Made by a program: the position numbers and the translations under genes
The notes under the pieces: generated by a model
What the model was told of the DNA's origin: nothing
Seen by the model: the letters and a program-made list of their open reading frames with translations, nothing else
Database searches by the model: none
Assembly: GCA_026936105.1 (NCBI GenBank)
Contig: JAIXKI010000004.1
Span: 62,001-126,000 of the forward strand
Direction: 5' to 3'
From: Chitinophagales bacterium
Lineage (GTDB): Bacteria > Bacteroidota > Bacteroidia > Chitinophagales > Chitinophagaceae
Length of the DNA stretch: 64,000 nucleotides
Part shown: piece by piece, positions 8,549 through 17,259 of the stretch
How the letters are laid out: every line of letters begins with the position of its first letter
How positions within the stretch are numbered: the stretch's first letter is position 1

Positions 8549-11065
8549 TTATTTCACATCAAATGATAAAGGGAAGACAAGTTTGAATTGAATATTCCTT
8601 CCCATGTTGTAGATGCCATAGGTCCCTTTGGGCCCGGGAACCCTATACCCTGATCCGGTTTGCCATACAAAATATTTCAGCCGGCTCAGGTGATCCTGAT
8701 AGGCACGGTCGAGTAAATTATTTCCCATGACAGAGATCATAAAAAGTTTTTTTCCTTTTTTGTTAGCAATCGTAGAACCTATACCTGCATTGAAAAGGAC
8801 ATAGCCCGGGGTTGGAGTTTCGGTATTATCAATGATATATACACGATTTTGTCTTGCTTCATAGGAAACCTGGACCTTGACAAATCCTCCGGTGATGCGT
8901 TCCGATTTTGAATGAAAATCATATCTCAGTTCCGAATTTCCCCGGAGCGGCGGAATGAACGGAAGATAACGGCTGCTGTCAGAAAGCTTTGCTACTGCAC
9001 TCATGTTTTTTGCATAAACGGCAGATAGGCTGCTTTCAAAATGAAGAGAAGGTATAAGATGAAGATCAATGCTTAATTCTCCACCCGTAAGATCAGCTTT
9101 ACCCTGTTGGAATTCGTAGGTCTGGTTTCCCGCAATGATCACTGAATCTTCACCGGCTGCATTCAGCAATTTCTGATTGAAGATATAATGGTTGATGCGG
9201 TTGTTGAACAAACTGAGGGTGACCGCCACTTCAGAAGAAGAATAGGTAAAACCTATATCTTCCTGCAAACTTAGTTCCGGTTTGAAATTTTTATTTCCCA
9301 CCTGGTAAATATTGGTTCCGGGATGAACTCCGTTGGCGGAAATCTCAGAAACATCAGGCGCTCTGAAACCGGAAGAGATGTTGGCTTTCAATGAAAACTT
9401 TCTATTGAAATTATAAGTGGCTCCGAGGCTGCCTGAAATTCCCCGGAAATGATGATTATAGTTTTGAAACAGTTGTTCTGCATACAGAGTATCGGCACCG
9501 TAAACGGGTTTATCAAATCCTGAAACGGGATCTGTATCAATATACAATTCTTTATTGTTGAAAGAGCGGCTGTCGATACGGAGCCCGCCGGCAAGATCCA
9601 GTTTGGCAATCGTCTTCTTCAGTAATGCGAAAGCGCCGATGTCAAACTGATGATAAGAAGGAATCAGGAACTCTGTTCCTTTTTCAACATTGTCATATTG
9701 GTAAAGCCCATTGATCCCGGCGGTAATATTCCAGCCGTTCAATTCCTGAAAAGCATATTTCAGATCATAGGTAAAACTGTTAAGCCTTAAATAAAGCCCG
9801 GCTATATTACGGTAGGCCATTTCAGGATGATTGAATTCACGGCGTACACTTCTCTGGTAGCCAAGATTGAAAATGAGCCTGCCGCTGCCAAGAGAAAAAC
9901 TATTGGCAGAATAGACACGGTAATTCTGTACATGCTGATGAATGGTGTTGATCCTGTATGATCTCAGTTCTTTATTGGTAACTATAGGGCGGAAATCATC
10001 ATCCTCAGAAATCTGTTTGGTGAATTTACCGGTTACAGAGTCCCTGCTTCCGTCAGGTATGCCCTGCAGATCATCAAAGAGTGTGAAGTTCAGATGAGAA
10101 AAACCCCAGTTGCCGTGCATGCCCAGGGATGCAGAGGCATCTGTTTCATTGAATGAAGTGTTATACACTCTGCCGTCATATTTATTCTGATAGTTTGTAG
10201 CTTGTTTATGAGAAATCCTTCCCATCCATTCAAATCCTTTTTCAGAACCTCTTAGCATGGCTGAGCTTCCGAACAGCCCGTTATTGGATTGGTATTCCCC
10301 TAATATCTCACCTTTGATCTTTCCTTCCGGCGCCGGTTGATAAGGTATCAGGTTTACCACACCGGCAAGGGCGCCGGAACCATAGCTCAGGCTTGAAGGC
10401 CCTTTGATCACTTCAATACGGTCAATTCCATATTGGTCAATCTCTATTCCATGTTCATCTCCCCATTGTTCACCTTCCTGCCTCACTCCATCGTACAATG
10501 TGAGTATCCGGTTATATCCGAGCCCCCTGATAACAGGCTTGGAAATATTGGGGCCGGTGGTAATAGCATTCACCCCCGGTATTTTGGCTATGGCATCAAT
10601 AATATTGGTGCTTAAATTTTTTGCGATAAAGTCATGGCTGACAGAGATCACCGGAACAGGATTCCTCTTGATTTGTGTTGCCCTGGTAGAACCGGTGATC
10701 ACCACTTCGCCTTCTTCCACTGCACTTACCTCCAGTTCAAAATTTTCAACAGCCGATTCAGTTATTTTAATATTTATTGTAATGGTCTTATAACCGATCA
10801 TTCTTACTTCTACGAGAAAACTTCCTGTCGGAATATATTTCATTGAGTAAAAGCCATTGTCGTCACTGACAGCGCCAACTTTAAGGTCCGGAATAAAGAT
10901 CGTAACGCCGGCAAGAGGAGCCTTACTGGCTTTATCTGTTACTCTTCCTGATAGAGAACCTTCAAGCCCGGATTTTCCGGCAGGCCTGTATTTGTTTTCT
11001 GCATTTACTGATAATATTGTTATCGTAAGCAGTAGGGTGACACTTCCTAAGATTATTTTTTTCAT
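8549..11065 (-). CDS. TonB-dependent outer membrane receptor (metal/siderophore type)
   Basis: An 838-residue receptor; the ATG at 11065 starts the signal peptide (MKKIILGSVTLLLTITILSV), and a TTG just before it is not needed. A carboxypeptidase-D-like domain (about 33-115, 'LSGRVTDKASKAPLAGVTIF') is followed by a TonB-box-like 'EEGEVVITGSTRATQIKR', the plug ('IPGVNAITTGPNISKPVIRG', 'LYDGVRQEGEQWGDEHGIEI', 'IEVIKGPSSLSYGSGALAGV') and the barrel, which ends before 'FPLSFDVK'. The 'QWGDEHG' segment resembles plug sequences of ZnuD-like zinc receptors, but substrate is not proven. A small conserved-looking gene lies directly upstream on the same strand. Confidence 0.9.
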   Translation of the reverse strand: MKKIILGSVTLLLTITILSVNAENKYRPAGKSGLEGSLSGRVTDKASKAPLAGVTIFIPDLKVGAVSDDNGFYSMKYIPTGSFLVEVRMIGYKTITINIKITESAVENFELEVSAVEEGEVVITGSTRATQIKRNPVPVISVSHDFIAKNLSTNIIDAIAKIPGVNAITTGPNISKPVIRGLGYNRILTLYDGVRQEGEQWGDEHGIEIDQYGIDRIEVIKGPSSLSYGSGALAGVVNLIPYQPAPEGKIKGEILGEYQSNNGLFGSSAMLRGSEKGFEWMGRISHKQATNYQNKYDGRVYNTSFNETDASASLGMHGNWGFSHLNFTLFDDLQGIPDGSRDSVTGKFTKQISEDDDFRPIVTNKELRSYRINTIHQHVQNYRVYSANSFSLGSGRLIFNLGYQRSVRREFNHPEMAYRNIAGLYLRLNSFTYDLKYAFQELNGWNITAGINGLYQYDNVEKGTEFLIPSYHQFDIGAFALLKKTIAKLDLAGGLRIDSRSFNNKELYIDTDPVSGFDKPVYGADTLYAEQLFQNYNHHFRGISGSLGATYNFNRKFSLKANISSGFRAPDVSEISANGVHPGTNIYQVGNKNFKPELSLQEDIGFTYSSSEVAVTLSLFNNRINHYIFNQKLLNAAGEDSVIIAGNQTYEFQQGKADLTGGELSIDLHLIPSLHFESSLSAVYAKNMSAVAKLSDSSRYLPFIPPLRGNSELRYDFHSKSERITGGFVKVQVSYEARQNRVYIIDNTETPTPGYVLFNAGIGSTIANKKGKKLFMISVMGNNLLDRAYQDHLSRLKYFVWQTGSGYRVPGPKGTYGIYNMGRNIQFKLVFPLSFDVK

Positions 11066-11198
11066 CAATTGATTTTTGATGGATGATATAATTTCCCTTC
11101 AGGGAAAGATTATTTTTTCTTTACTGGTTGGCGTTAATGAGAAAAATTATTAACGGCATCCGGAGTATTTATTTTTGGAGAAGTGATCGAATGTTCGA

Positions 11199-11540
11199 TC
11201 AGATAATTGCAGGGGGCCCGCGAAGATCGAAAAAGAAAACGGGGATCGGGTAGTGGTTATTCTCGTTATATGTGTAATAATCAGTATGAACTAAAGGAAC
11301 TTCAATCTTTGTAATGCTGATATCGGAAGTAAAAGGAGAAAGTACAACAAGGTTATCCAGTTCACAGTGAAATCCGGTTTGATGCAAATGGGCTTTGGAA
11401 ATACCATCGTTACATTCGGTAAAGACGTCTTTGTGATGAAAGGCAATTTTATGGATCCACTGCTTGGGAGTGATGCTGAACGCAAAGACCAACAGCAATA
11501 GCAGGCTGACTGATCTTTTTATGAATATGCGATGAGGCAT
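11199..11540 (-). CDS. Small histidine-rich exported protein upstream of a TonB receptor
   Basis: A 113-residue protein from the ATG at 11540, which gives a membrane/signal segment (about residues 8-24, 'SVSLLLLLVFAFSITP'). Longer in-frame starts exist (to 11678) but would place about 46 polar residues before it. The mature part has several histidines and a cysteine pair ('HKIAFHHKDVFTEC', 'KAHLHQTGFHCEL'), a 'LVVLSPF' strand, and ends in 'FFFDLRGPPAII'. I recall small Bacteroidota proteins ending in an LRxPP motif next to TonB receptors, but cannot verify the family. The 133-bp gap and same strand suggest co-transcription with the receptor, and the histidines suggest metal binding; both are inference. 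Confidence 0.6.
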   Translation of the reverse strand: MPHRIFIKRSVSLLLLLVFAFSITPKQWIHKIAFHHKDVFTECNDGISKAHLHQTGFHCELDNLVVLSPFTSDISITKIEVPLVHTDYYTYNENNHYPIPVFFFDLRGPPAII

Positions 11541-11930
11541 CGGATGCAGGTTGTTTCTGCAAGTTAAATTTATTTTATCAATTCCTTCGGGTACATCTTC
11601 AGGTAATGAAATGGCAAAGGATTTTTCGTATTCAATGATTGTGATTTCCCAATAAGAAAACAGGAAAAGTGAAAACACTCAGACTGTTCACTGGTTTAAC
11701 TGACTATATAAATGGAAAAATAAGGATTGGTGAATTGTAAAATAAAAAGGCACAGATATCTTTAAATCAGAATTTAAGAGTATCCAGTTATTAAGTTATC
11801 AGTAGTTAGCACGTCCTCGATCATTTTTAATTAATTGATTTTGAATATTTATTCCTGTAAGACAATAAAAGGATTTTTAAACGTTATACAGAAACAGCCT
11901 CTATAAAAGAGACTGCTATATCCAATATTT
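11541..11930. other. AT-rich divergent intergenic region
   Basis: 390 bp between the small exported gene (minus) and the lectin-like gene (plus). Very AT-rich with no convincing ORF. It should carry both divergent promoters. On the minus strand a TAACTTGC at 11558-11565 resembles the box seen upstream of the SusC gene, but it lies close to the start codon. No repeat or RNA structure was recognised. Confidence 0.4.
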
Positions 11931-14264
11931 ATGAAACCCATACTTACTCTTGTAATATGTATTCTAAGCAGTACATGTTTTGCCCAACTGAACATTACCG
12001 GGAGCGGCACTTCCACATCTGTTGCTAATAATGCACCGGCCATCGTGGTGGATGATGCCATCACCATCACCGGCACAACAACCATTGATGGCGCCAAAGT
12101 GAGCATTTCTACTAATTTCTCAACTGGCGATGTTTTAACTTATACCGGTACTTTACCTACGGGAGTTAGCGGAAGTTATAATTCTACTACCGGAGTACTC
12201 ACCTTTACCGGTAATGCTAATTCGTCAGATTATCAGGCTTTGTTACGGACGGTAACATTTAACACTACTTCAGCTTCTACATCTCAGCGTACCATAACTT
12301 TCAATCTTGGAACGGCTTTGGCATTTACTGGTACAGGACATTTTTATGAATACATACCGGGCTCGTATAATTGGACTGCTGCAAAATCTGCAGCTGCTGC
12401 CAAAACTTTGTACGGGCTTCAAGGGTATCTTGCTACCATTACTTCACTGGCAGAGAATGATTTTATCCGCCAAAAATTAGGAGCTGATGCCTGGATAGGC
12501 GCCAGCGATGATTATAGTCAGATCAATGCAGCCACCGGCACTTCTACTTATGCAAATCAAAGCACTGCGGAAGGGCATTGGTACTGGGTAACCGGTCCGG
12601 TGGGAGAGATCGGAACCAACTTTTCGAATGGAAATGGCAGCCCGGTCGCAGTGAGTGGAAAATATATGAATTGGAACGGAAGTGAGCCCAATAATTCTGG
12701 AGGCAATGAACATTATGGTGAAATATATTCCAGTGGAGCCTCAGGTAAATGGAATGATCTCCCTAACACTTCTCTTTTGGGATATGTTGTAGAATATGGC
12801 GGTATGAGCGGTGATCCGGTTGTAAATCTTTCTTGCAGCAGGAATGTGGTGATGATTGCCACTTCATTACAAACTACAGCTTCTTCTATAGTTTATCTTT
12901 TGCATGCTCCTGCCTTTACGGTTGATAATGGTTTGTTGGTTTACAGCACCGGAAATATTACAGATACCAAAGTTACCATCTCTTCAAATTTTCAATCCGG
13001 CGATGTCTTATCTTACACAGGTACGTTGCCGTCAGGTGTCACTTCAAGTTATAATGCTACTAACGGGGTTTTGTCTTTTACAGGCACAACATCAGCTGCT
13101 AACTGGCAAAATTTATTGCGTACTGTTCAGTTTACTTCAACTTCCAATGTGATCGGCAACAGGGTAATTACTTTTTCTGCAGGAAACCAGGTTGCTTTTA
13201 GCAATGGGCATTTTTATGAATACGTGAGTACTAAAGAAACCTGGACAGATGCAAAAGCTGCAGCTGCTGCAAAAACTTATCTTGGATTGCATGGGTACCT
13301 GGCTACCATCACTTCCCCATCTGAAAATGATTTTATCAGGCAAAAGCTTGTGGCTGATGCCTGGATCGGAGCCAGTGATCGAAACCTGGAAATTAATGCT
13401 GCTACCGGTACTACTACTTATGTAGATCAAGCTGCTTCAGAAGGGCATTGGTACTGGGTAACCGGGCCTGTTGGAGAGATAGGGGCTAATTTTTCAAACG
13501 GGAATAACAGCCCTGTAGTAGTAAGCGGGATGTTTATGAACTGGAATTCCGGCGAGCCTAACAATTACTTCGCAGGCGAAAATTACGGCAAGATATTTTC
13601 GAGCGGAGGTAACATGGGTCAATGGAATGATCTTGGCAATAATAATCCGCAGGGATATGTAGTGGAATACGGAGGCCTGGCATCCGATCCATTAGTATAT
13701 CTTTCGGCAAACAAAACTATTTCCATTTCCAGTATTTTACCTGTTACCGGTTTAGAATTTTCTGTTGTAAAAAATTCAAATGGAGTCCTGTTGCAGTGGT
13801 CCACCAATACCGAGGTGAATACCGATCATTTTGAAATAGAATACAGCACAGACGGGATACATTTCAATAGTATCGGATCAGCAGATGCTTCTGGCAACAG
13901 CAATGTTCCCGTAAATTATCAATGGGTACATTCAAATCCGCCGGGTGGGACTAATTTTTACCGTATAAAGGAAATTGATATAGATGGCCGGTTTATTTTT
14001 AGTGAAATCCGCCAGGTTTACATCACTCCGGTGCATGCTTCGATATTTCCGAACCCTATAATCAATGAACTTAAATTGAGTTATCCTTATTCCGGGAAAC
14101 CGGTTACTGCTTCTGTCATGAACAGTTCGGGAGCCGTTGTCATGACTCAAAAAATCACCCATGAGCTGACAACAATCCCGGTAAAGAATTTGTCGGGCGG
14201 AATATATTTACTGGTAATAAATGACAACCATTCACCGGTTATACTAAGGTTCGTTAAACAATAG
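11931..14264 (+). CDS. Secreted protein with two C-type-lectin-like domains and T9SS sorting tail
   Basis: A 777-residue protein with a signal peptide (MKPILTLVICILSSTCFAQ). Residues about 39-130 and 330-425 are two copies of a threonine/serine-rich beta module. Each is followed by a C-type lectin-like domain (about 138-295 and 432-588), recognisable by 'GHFYEY', 'AWIGASD', 'GHWYWVTGP', the 'EPNN' loop and the 'WND' motif ('GKWNDL', 'GQWNDL'). EPN plus WND is the calcium-dependent mannose-type signature, so sugar binding is plausible. After 'LPVTGLEF' comes a fibronectin-like segment, then a type A T9SS sorting domain (about 705-777, 'ASIFPNPIINELKL ... LSGGIYLLVI'). The protein is therefore expected on the surface or released. 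It stands alone. Confidence 0.85.
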   Translation: MKPILTLVICILSSTCFAQLNITGSGTSTSVANNAPAIVVDDAITITGTTTIDGAKVSISTNFSTGDVLTYTGTLPTGVSGSYNSTTGVLTFTGNANSSDYQALLRTVTFNTTSASTSQRTITFNLGTALAFTGTGHFYEYIPGSYNWTAAKSAAAAKTLYGLQGYLATITSLAENDFIRQKLGADAWIGASDDYSQINAATGTSTYANQSTAEGHWYWVTGPVGEIGTNFSNGNGSPVAVSGKYMNWNGSEPNNSGGNEHYGEIYSSGASGKWNDLPNTSLLGYVVEYGGMSGDPVVNLSCSRNVVMIATSLQTTASSIVYLLHAPAFTVDNGLLVYSTGNITDTKVTISSNFQSGDVLSYTGTLPSGVTSSYNATNGVLSFTGTTSAANWQNLLRTVQFTSTSNVIGNRVITFSAGNQVAFSNGHFYEYVSTKETWTDAKAAAAAKTYLGLHGYLATITSPSENDFIRQKLVADAWIGASDRNLEINAATGTTTYVDQAASEGHWYWVTGPVGEIGANFSNGNNSPVVVSGMFMNWNSGEPNNYFAGENYGKIFSSGGNMGQWNDLGNNNPQGYVVEYGGLASDPLVYLSANKTISISSILPVTGLEFSVVKNSNGVLLQWSTNTEVNTDHFEIEYSTDGIHFNSIGSADASGNSNVPVNYQWVHSNPPGGTNFYRIKEIDIDGRFIFSEIRQVYITPVHASIFPNPIINELKLSYPYSGKPVTASVMNSSGAVVMTQKITHELTTIPVKNLSGGIYLLVINDNHSPVILRFVKQ
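12047..13700 (+). repeat. Intragenic duplication inside the lectin-like gene
   Basis: Two diverged direct copies, about 12047-12836 and 12920-13700, each encode a beta module plus a C-type-lectin-like domain. Near-identical protein stretches include 'EGHWYWVTGPVGEIG' in both, and 'GDVLTYTGTLPTGV' against 'GDVLSYTGTLPSGV'. The DNA has diverged more than the protein, so the duplication is old. Confidence 0.85.
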
Positions 14265-14283
14265 GAATATGCTTTGAATTCTT

Positions 14284-14313
14284 TGAGCTCCTGTTATCCA
14301 CAGGAGCTTTTTA
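14284..14313 (+). terminator. Terminator after the lectin-like gene
   Basis: Stem AGCTCCTG (14286-14293) with CAGGAGCT (14301-14308), then TTTT. Confidence 0.8.
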
Positions 14314-14350
14314 TTGCATGGCCTTAAGAAGAAAAAGCCGGTGAATTTTC

Positions 14351-14358
14351 TACCTTTG
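14351..14358 (+). promoter_or_regulatory. -7 promoter box of the DapA-family gene
   Basis: TACCTTTG matches TAnnTTTG exactly, 24 bases before the ATG. No clear -33 element was found upstream. Confidence 0.45.
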
Positions 14359-14382
14359 ACGGCAAATTAAAAAGCAACTGTT

Positions 14383-15279
14383 ATGAAATTTGAATGGAAA
14401 GGAGTTTTTCCCGCCGTTACCACACAGTTCTCGAAAAAGGATGAACTGGATCTGCCCATGTTTGAAAAAAATCTGAAGGCACAACTGGATGCCGGAGTGG
14501 ATGGAATTGTTTTGGGCGGCACTTTAGGTGAGTCGAGCACATTGACCTCATCGGAAAAAGAAAATCTGATAAAATTCACCATTGAAAAAGTAAAAGGTAA
14601 AGTGCCGGTTATATTGAACGTAGCAGAAGGTTCCACCAAAGAAGCCATACAGCAAACAGCCAATGCTGTAAAATGGGGCGCTGATGGATTGATGCTGTTG
14701 CCGCCCATGCGCTACAAAGCGGATGACAGGGAAACAGTTGTATTCTTTAAAGCAGTGGCGGAAACCACAAAGCTGCCGATAATGATCTACAACAACCCGG
14801 TGGATTATAAAATTGAAGTGACGCTGGATATGTTTGAAGAACTCAAAGATTGTAAAAACATCAATGCAGTAAAAGAGTCCACACGAAATGTAAGCAATGT
14901 GACCAAAATGAGAAACCGCTTTGGTGACCGCTTTAAAATTTTATGCGGCGTGGATACCATTGCCCTTGAAGAATTATTATTGGGCGCCGATGGATGGGTG
15001 GCCGGCCTGGTATGCGCTTTCCCGAAAGAAACAGTGGCCATCTATAAGCTGGCAAAACAAGGGAAGATCGAAGAGGCTGCAAAGATCTATCGCTGGTTTA
15101 TGCCATTGCTGGAACTGGATATTCACCCCAAGCTGGTTCAGTACATTAAGCTGGCTGCAGCCGAAGCGGGGATCGGTTCTGAATATGTAAGAGCTCCGCG
15201 GCTGACCTTAGCAGGGGAAGAGCGTAAAAGAATTCTTTCCATTATTAAAGAAGGATTGAAAAACAGGCCTAAGCTCTAA
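14383..15279 (+). CDS. Dihydrodipicolinate synthase/N-acetylneuraminate lyase family protein
   Basis: A 298-residue class I aldolase-type TIM barrel of standard length. It has 'GGTLGESSTL' where the family has GTTGE, the catalytic tyrosine in 'IMIYNNPVDY' and the Schiff-base lysine in 'NAVKEST'. Members cleave or form carbon-carbon bonds beside a keto acid: DHDPS in lysine synthesis, sialate lyase, or hydroxyproline/hydroxypyrroline deaminase. The GTLGE variant and the absence of lysine-pathway neighbours make true DapA less likely. Without hydroxyproline epimerase genes in the window, the specificity stays open. It has its own -7 box and no partner. Confidence 0.8.
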   Translation: MKFEWKGVFPAVTTQFSKKDELDLPMFEKNLKAQLDAGVDGIVLGGTLGESSTLTSSEKENLIKFTIEKVKGKVPVILNVAEGSTKEAIQQTANAVKWGADGLMLLPPMRYKADDRETVVFFKAVAETTKLPIMIYNNPVDYKIEVTLDMFEELKDCKNINAVKESTRNVSNVTKMRNRFGDRFKILCGVDTIALEELLLGADGWVAGLVCAFPKETVAIYKLAKQGKIEEAAKIYRWFMPLLELDIHPKLVQYIKLAAAEAGIGSEYVRAPRLTLAGEERKRILSIIKEGLKNRPKL

Positions 15280-15343
15280 AAAAGAAAACCCTAAAGTGTA
15301 AAAAAACTTTTGCAGCAATCAGGAGTTGCTTATCAGTAATTGC

Positions 15344-16345
15344 TTATTGCAAATTTCCATTTCCACCGTCTTTTTTCTTTGCTTTGTTTTTGTCAGAGCT
15401 TTCTTTGAGTTTCTTCTCATCAGGATTGCCCTGCTTGTCGTATAGGGGATTATCCATGGGGAATTGACCGTCTTTGAGTTTCTGGTCAAACACTTTATCA
15501 ATGTGAACCCATTTCCCGTTGACCCATTTGAAACCTTCATTGTCACCGTCGGGCACATAGGTCCACTTGTTTTCAGGTTCGTTGGTTTCTGAAACAAGAT
15601 GATCTACCAGGATCATTCCAAGATCATTTACATAATTGACCAGTGTGCTTGCATCTTTTTTATATTCTATGCTGAAGCGGTATTGGGTAGGTTTGGGAAT
15701 GCTGTCGCGTTCAAAAGTAAAGAAAGGCCCGCCGAATAATGGTTGATTTTTATCATTGAAGGTGAGTACTTCTATCCATTTTTTATTGCTCATGGCGCTG
15801 TTATTGTCGTACCCGAAAAGCGTATAATAGTTTTTCCCTTTGTATTCTGTCTTAACCACATTGTAATAAACGGCTCCTATCCAGTTGTCTTTGGTACGGA
15901 CGGAATCCATCGGGTTGGCAGTGAATTCGGAATAATCACGTAAGGGGATAAGTTTTAATGAACCATCGGCAGTGGGGAACTGAATAGCTCCACGCTGACG
16001 GTAATAATAACCATCTTCATCCAGCGATAAAGACCAGGTGAAGATCCTAAAACTGGTATCCGGTGCGTAAAGTTTTGAAATGCCTTTTACCGAATCAAAA
16101 GGGTAGTAAAAAGAGTTTTTTATCTCCAGAGACCTTATCAGGGTTCTGATAAAAGAACTGTCGGAACGCATGCGTCCTGCAAGAGCGCTGTCCAGTATCA
16201 GGTTCTTGGCAAGATCCTTAAGCGTATCTTCTTTTAATTGTAATTTTTTAAGATCTGCATTCGTGATCTTCTGAGCAGAAGAAGAAAGGCTGAAGGCTGC
16301 TACGAGGCAGAGAAAAATGATAAATGAACGGATAATTTGTTTCAC
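15344..16345 (-). CDS. Exported protein, function unknown
   Basis: A 333-residue protein with a signal peptide (MKQIIRSFIIFLCLVAAFSLS) read from a GTG codon at 16345; no ATG fits. The mature part is rich in aromatic strands ('DGYYYRQRGAIQFPTADGSL', 'NWIGAVYYNVVKTEYKGKNY', 'GPFFTFERDS', 'GMILVDHLV'), followed by 'WTYVPDGDNEGFKWVNGKWV' and a lysine/asparagine-rich tail. The sequence looks like a conserved Bacteroidota periplasmic protein, but I cannot assign a family. The gene ends convergently with the DapA-family gene. Confidence 0.75.
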   Translation of the reverse strand: MKQIIRSFIIFLCLVAAFSLSSSAQKITNADLKKLQLKEDTLKDLAKNLILDSALAGRMRSDSSFIRTLIRSLEIKNSFYYPFDSVKGISKLYAPDTSFRIFTWSLSLDEDGYYYRQRGAIQFPTADGSLKLIPLRDYSEFTANPMDSVRTKDNWIGAVYYNVVKTEYKGKNYYTLFGYDNNSAMSNKKWIEVLTFNDKNQPLFGGPFFTFERDSIPKPTQYRFSIEYKKDASTLVNYVNDLGMILVDHLVSETNEPENKWTYVPDGDNEGFKWVNGKWVHIDKVFDQKLKDGQFPMDNPLYDKQGNPDEKKLKESSDKNKAKKKDGGNGNLQ

Positions 16346-16497
16346 CAGGATCAGTTGAATTTAAGATTCAAAATTAAAGATTATGCGAAAAGTTTCTATC
16401 CTCAATTTTCCCAATAAATTTCTAATTCTGCCTGTCAATAGCCGCAGATATAACGGAAATCAACCCATTTAATTTTACAAAAAACCTTAAGAGGTGG

Positions 16498-17031
16498 TTA
16501 ACGGAAAGCTTTGACAAGATCGGAGAGCGAACTGAATACGAGATCAATGTCAGGGTGGGGTACCGGATGATCAGGTTTTGTCGTTTTGAGAAAAATGGTG
16601 AACATTCCCGCATTCCGCCCGAAAAGCATATCACTGGTATTATTGCCGACCATAATTGAATGGGAGAAAGAGATATCCCGGAAATCCTCTTTGGCTTTCA
16701 AAGCCATTCCCGGATTAGGCTTCCGGTCGGGATGTTTGGCATCTGTGGAAGTGCAATAGTAGATCTTGTCAATATGCCCGCCGGCATCTTCTATCTCACG
16801 GAGCATTTTTTTGTGTATATCTGTCAGATCCGATTCCGACATCAGCCCGCGGCCGACGCCCCGCTGGTTGCTGACCACTATGATCTTTCCGAATTTTTTT
16901 GAAAGCATGGCCAGGGATTCTCTGGCATCATCATAAAAACGGAATTCTTCAGGATTACGGATGTAGTCCTCTTTCTTTTCATGATTGATGACACCATCAC
17001 GGTCTATGAACAAAGTCCAGGTTTTGTCCAC
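16498..17031 (-). CDS. gmhB: C-terminal fragment: HAD-family heptose bisphosphate phosphatase (GmhB-like)
   Basis: A complete HAD-IIIA domain of 177 residues can be read from a GTG at 17031. 'FIDRDGVIN' holds the nucleophile aspartate, 'SNQRG' is motif II, and 'RKPNPGM' and 'MVGNNTSDM' are motifs III and IV. The cysteine/histidine zinc loop of E. coli GmhB is only partly present ('YYCTSTDAKHPD'). The GTG has no ribosome-binding sequence I can see, so separate translation is doubtful; the domain more likely belongs to the fusion protein. Confidence 0.65.
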   Translation of the reverse strand: MDKTWTLFIDRDGVINHEKKEDYIRNPEEFRFYDDARESLAMLSKKFGKIIVVSNQRGVGRGLMSESDLTDIHKKMLREIEDAGGHIDKIYYCTSTDAKHPDRKPNPGMALKAKEDFRDISFSHSIMVGNNTSDMLFGRNAGMFTIFLKTTKPDHPVPHPDIDLVFSSLSDLVKAFR

Positions 17032-17259
17032 TTTGCGGGGATCGGGCGGATGATATTTTAATTCTTCCTGCGCCCTTTTGTAATCTTCGGGAATGCCGAT
17101 ATCAATGAAATAGTTGTCGTGGATAGATCCGTAAATGATTTTATGGATGAATTCTTTTTCCAGGAAATCTTTTTCAAAGGAAAATTTATCCGGGAATTCT
17201 TTTTGAAGAAAAGCTTCCCTGCTGATCAGGTAAACTCCGCCATTGATCAGGCCGGAATG

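Noticed and set aside
10404-10793. 129-codon plus-strand frame inside the TonB receptor gene
   Set aside because: It is antisense to the conserved plug region, with low-complexity translation.
14383-15279. Assignment of the DapA-family gene as lysine-pathway dapA
   Set aside because: GTLGE replaces GTTGE and no lysine genes are near; the specificity was left open.
17031-17031. Independent gmhB start at the GTG at 17031
   Set aside because: The frame is continuous with the nucleotidyltransferase and no ribosome-binding sequence is visible; the conserved linker upstream of it shows it is internal to a fusion.
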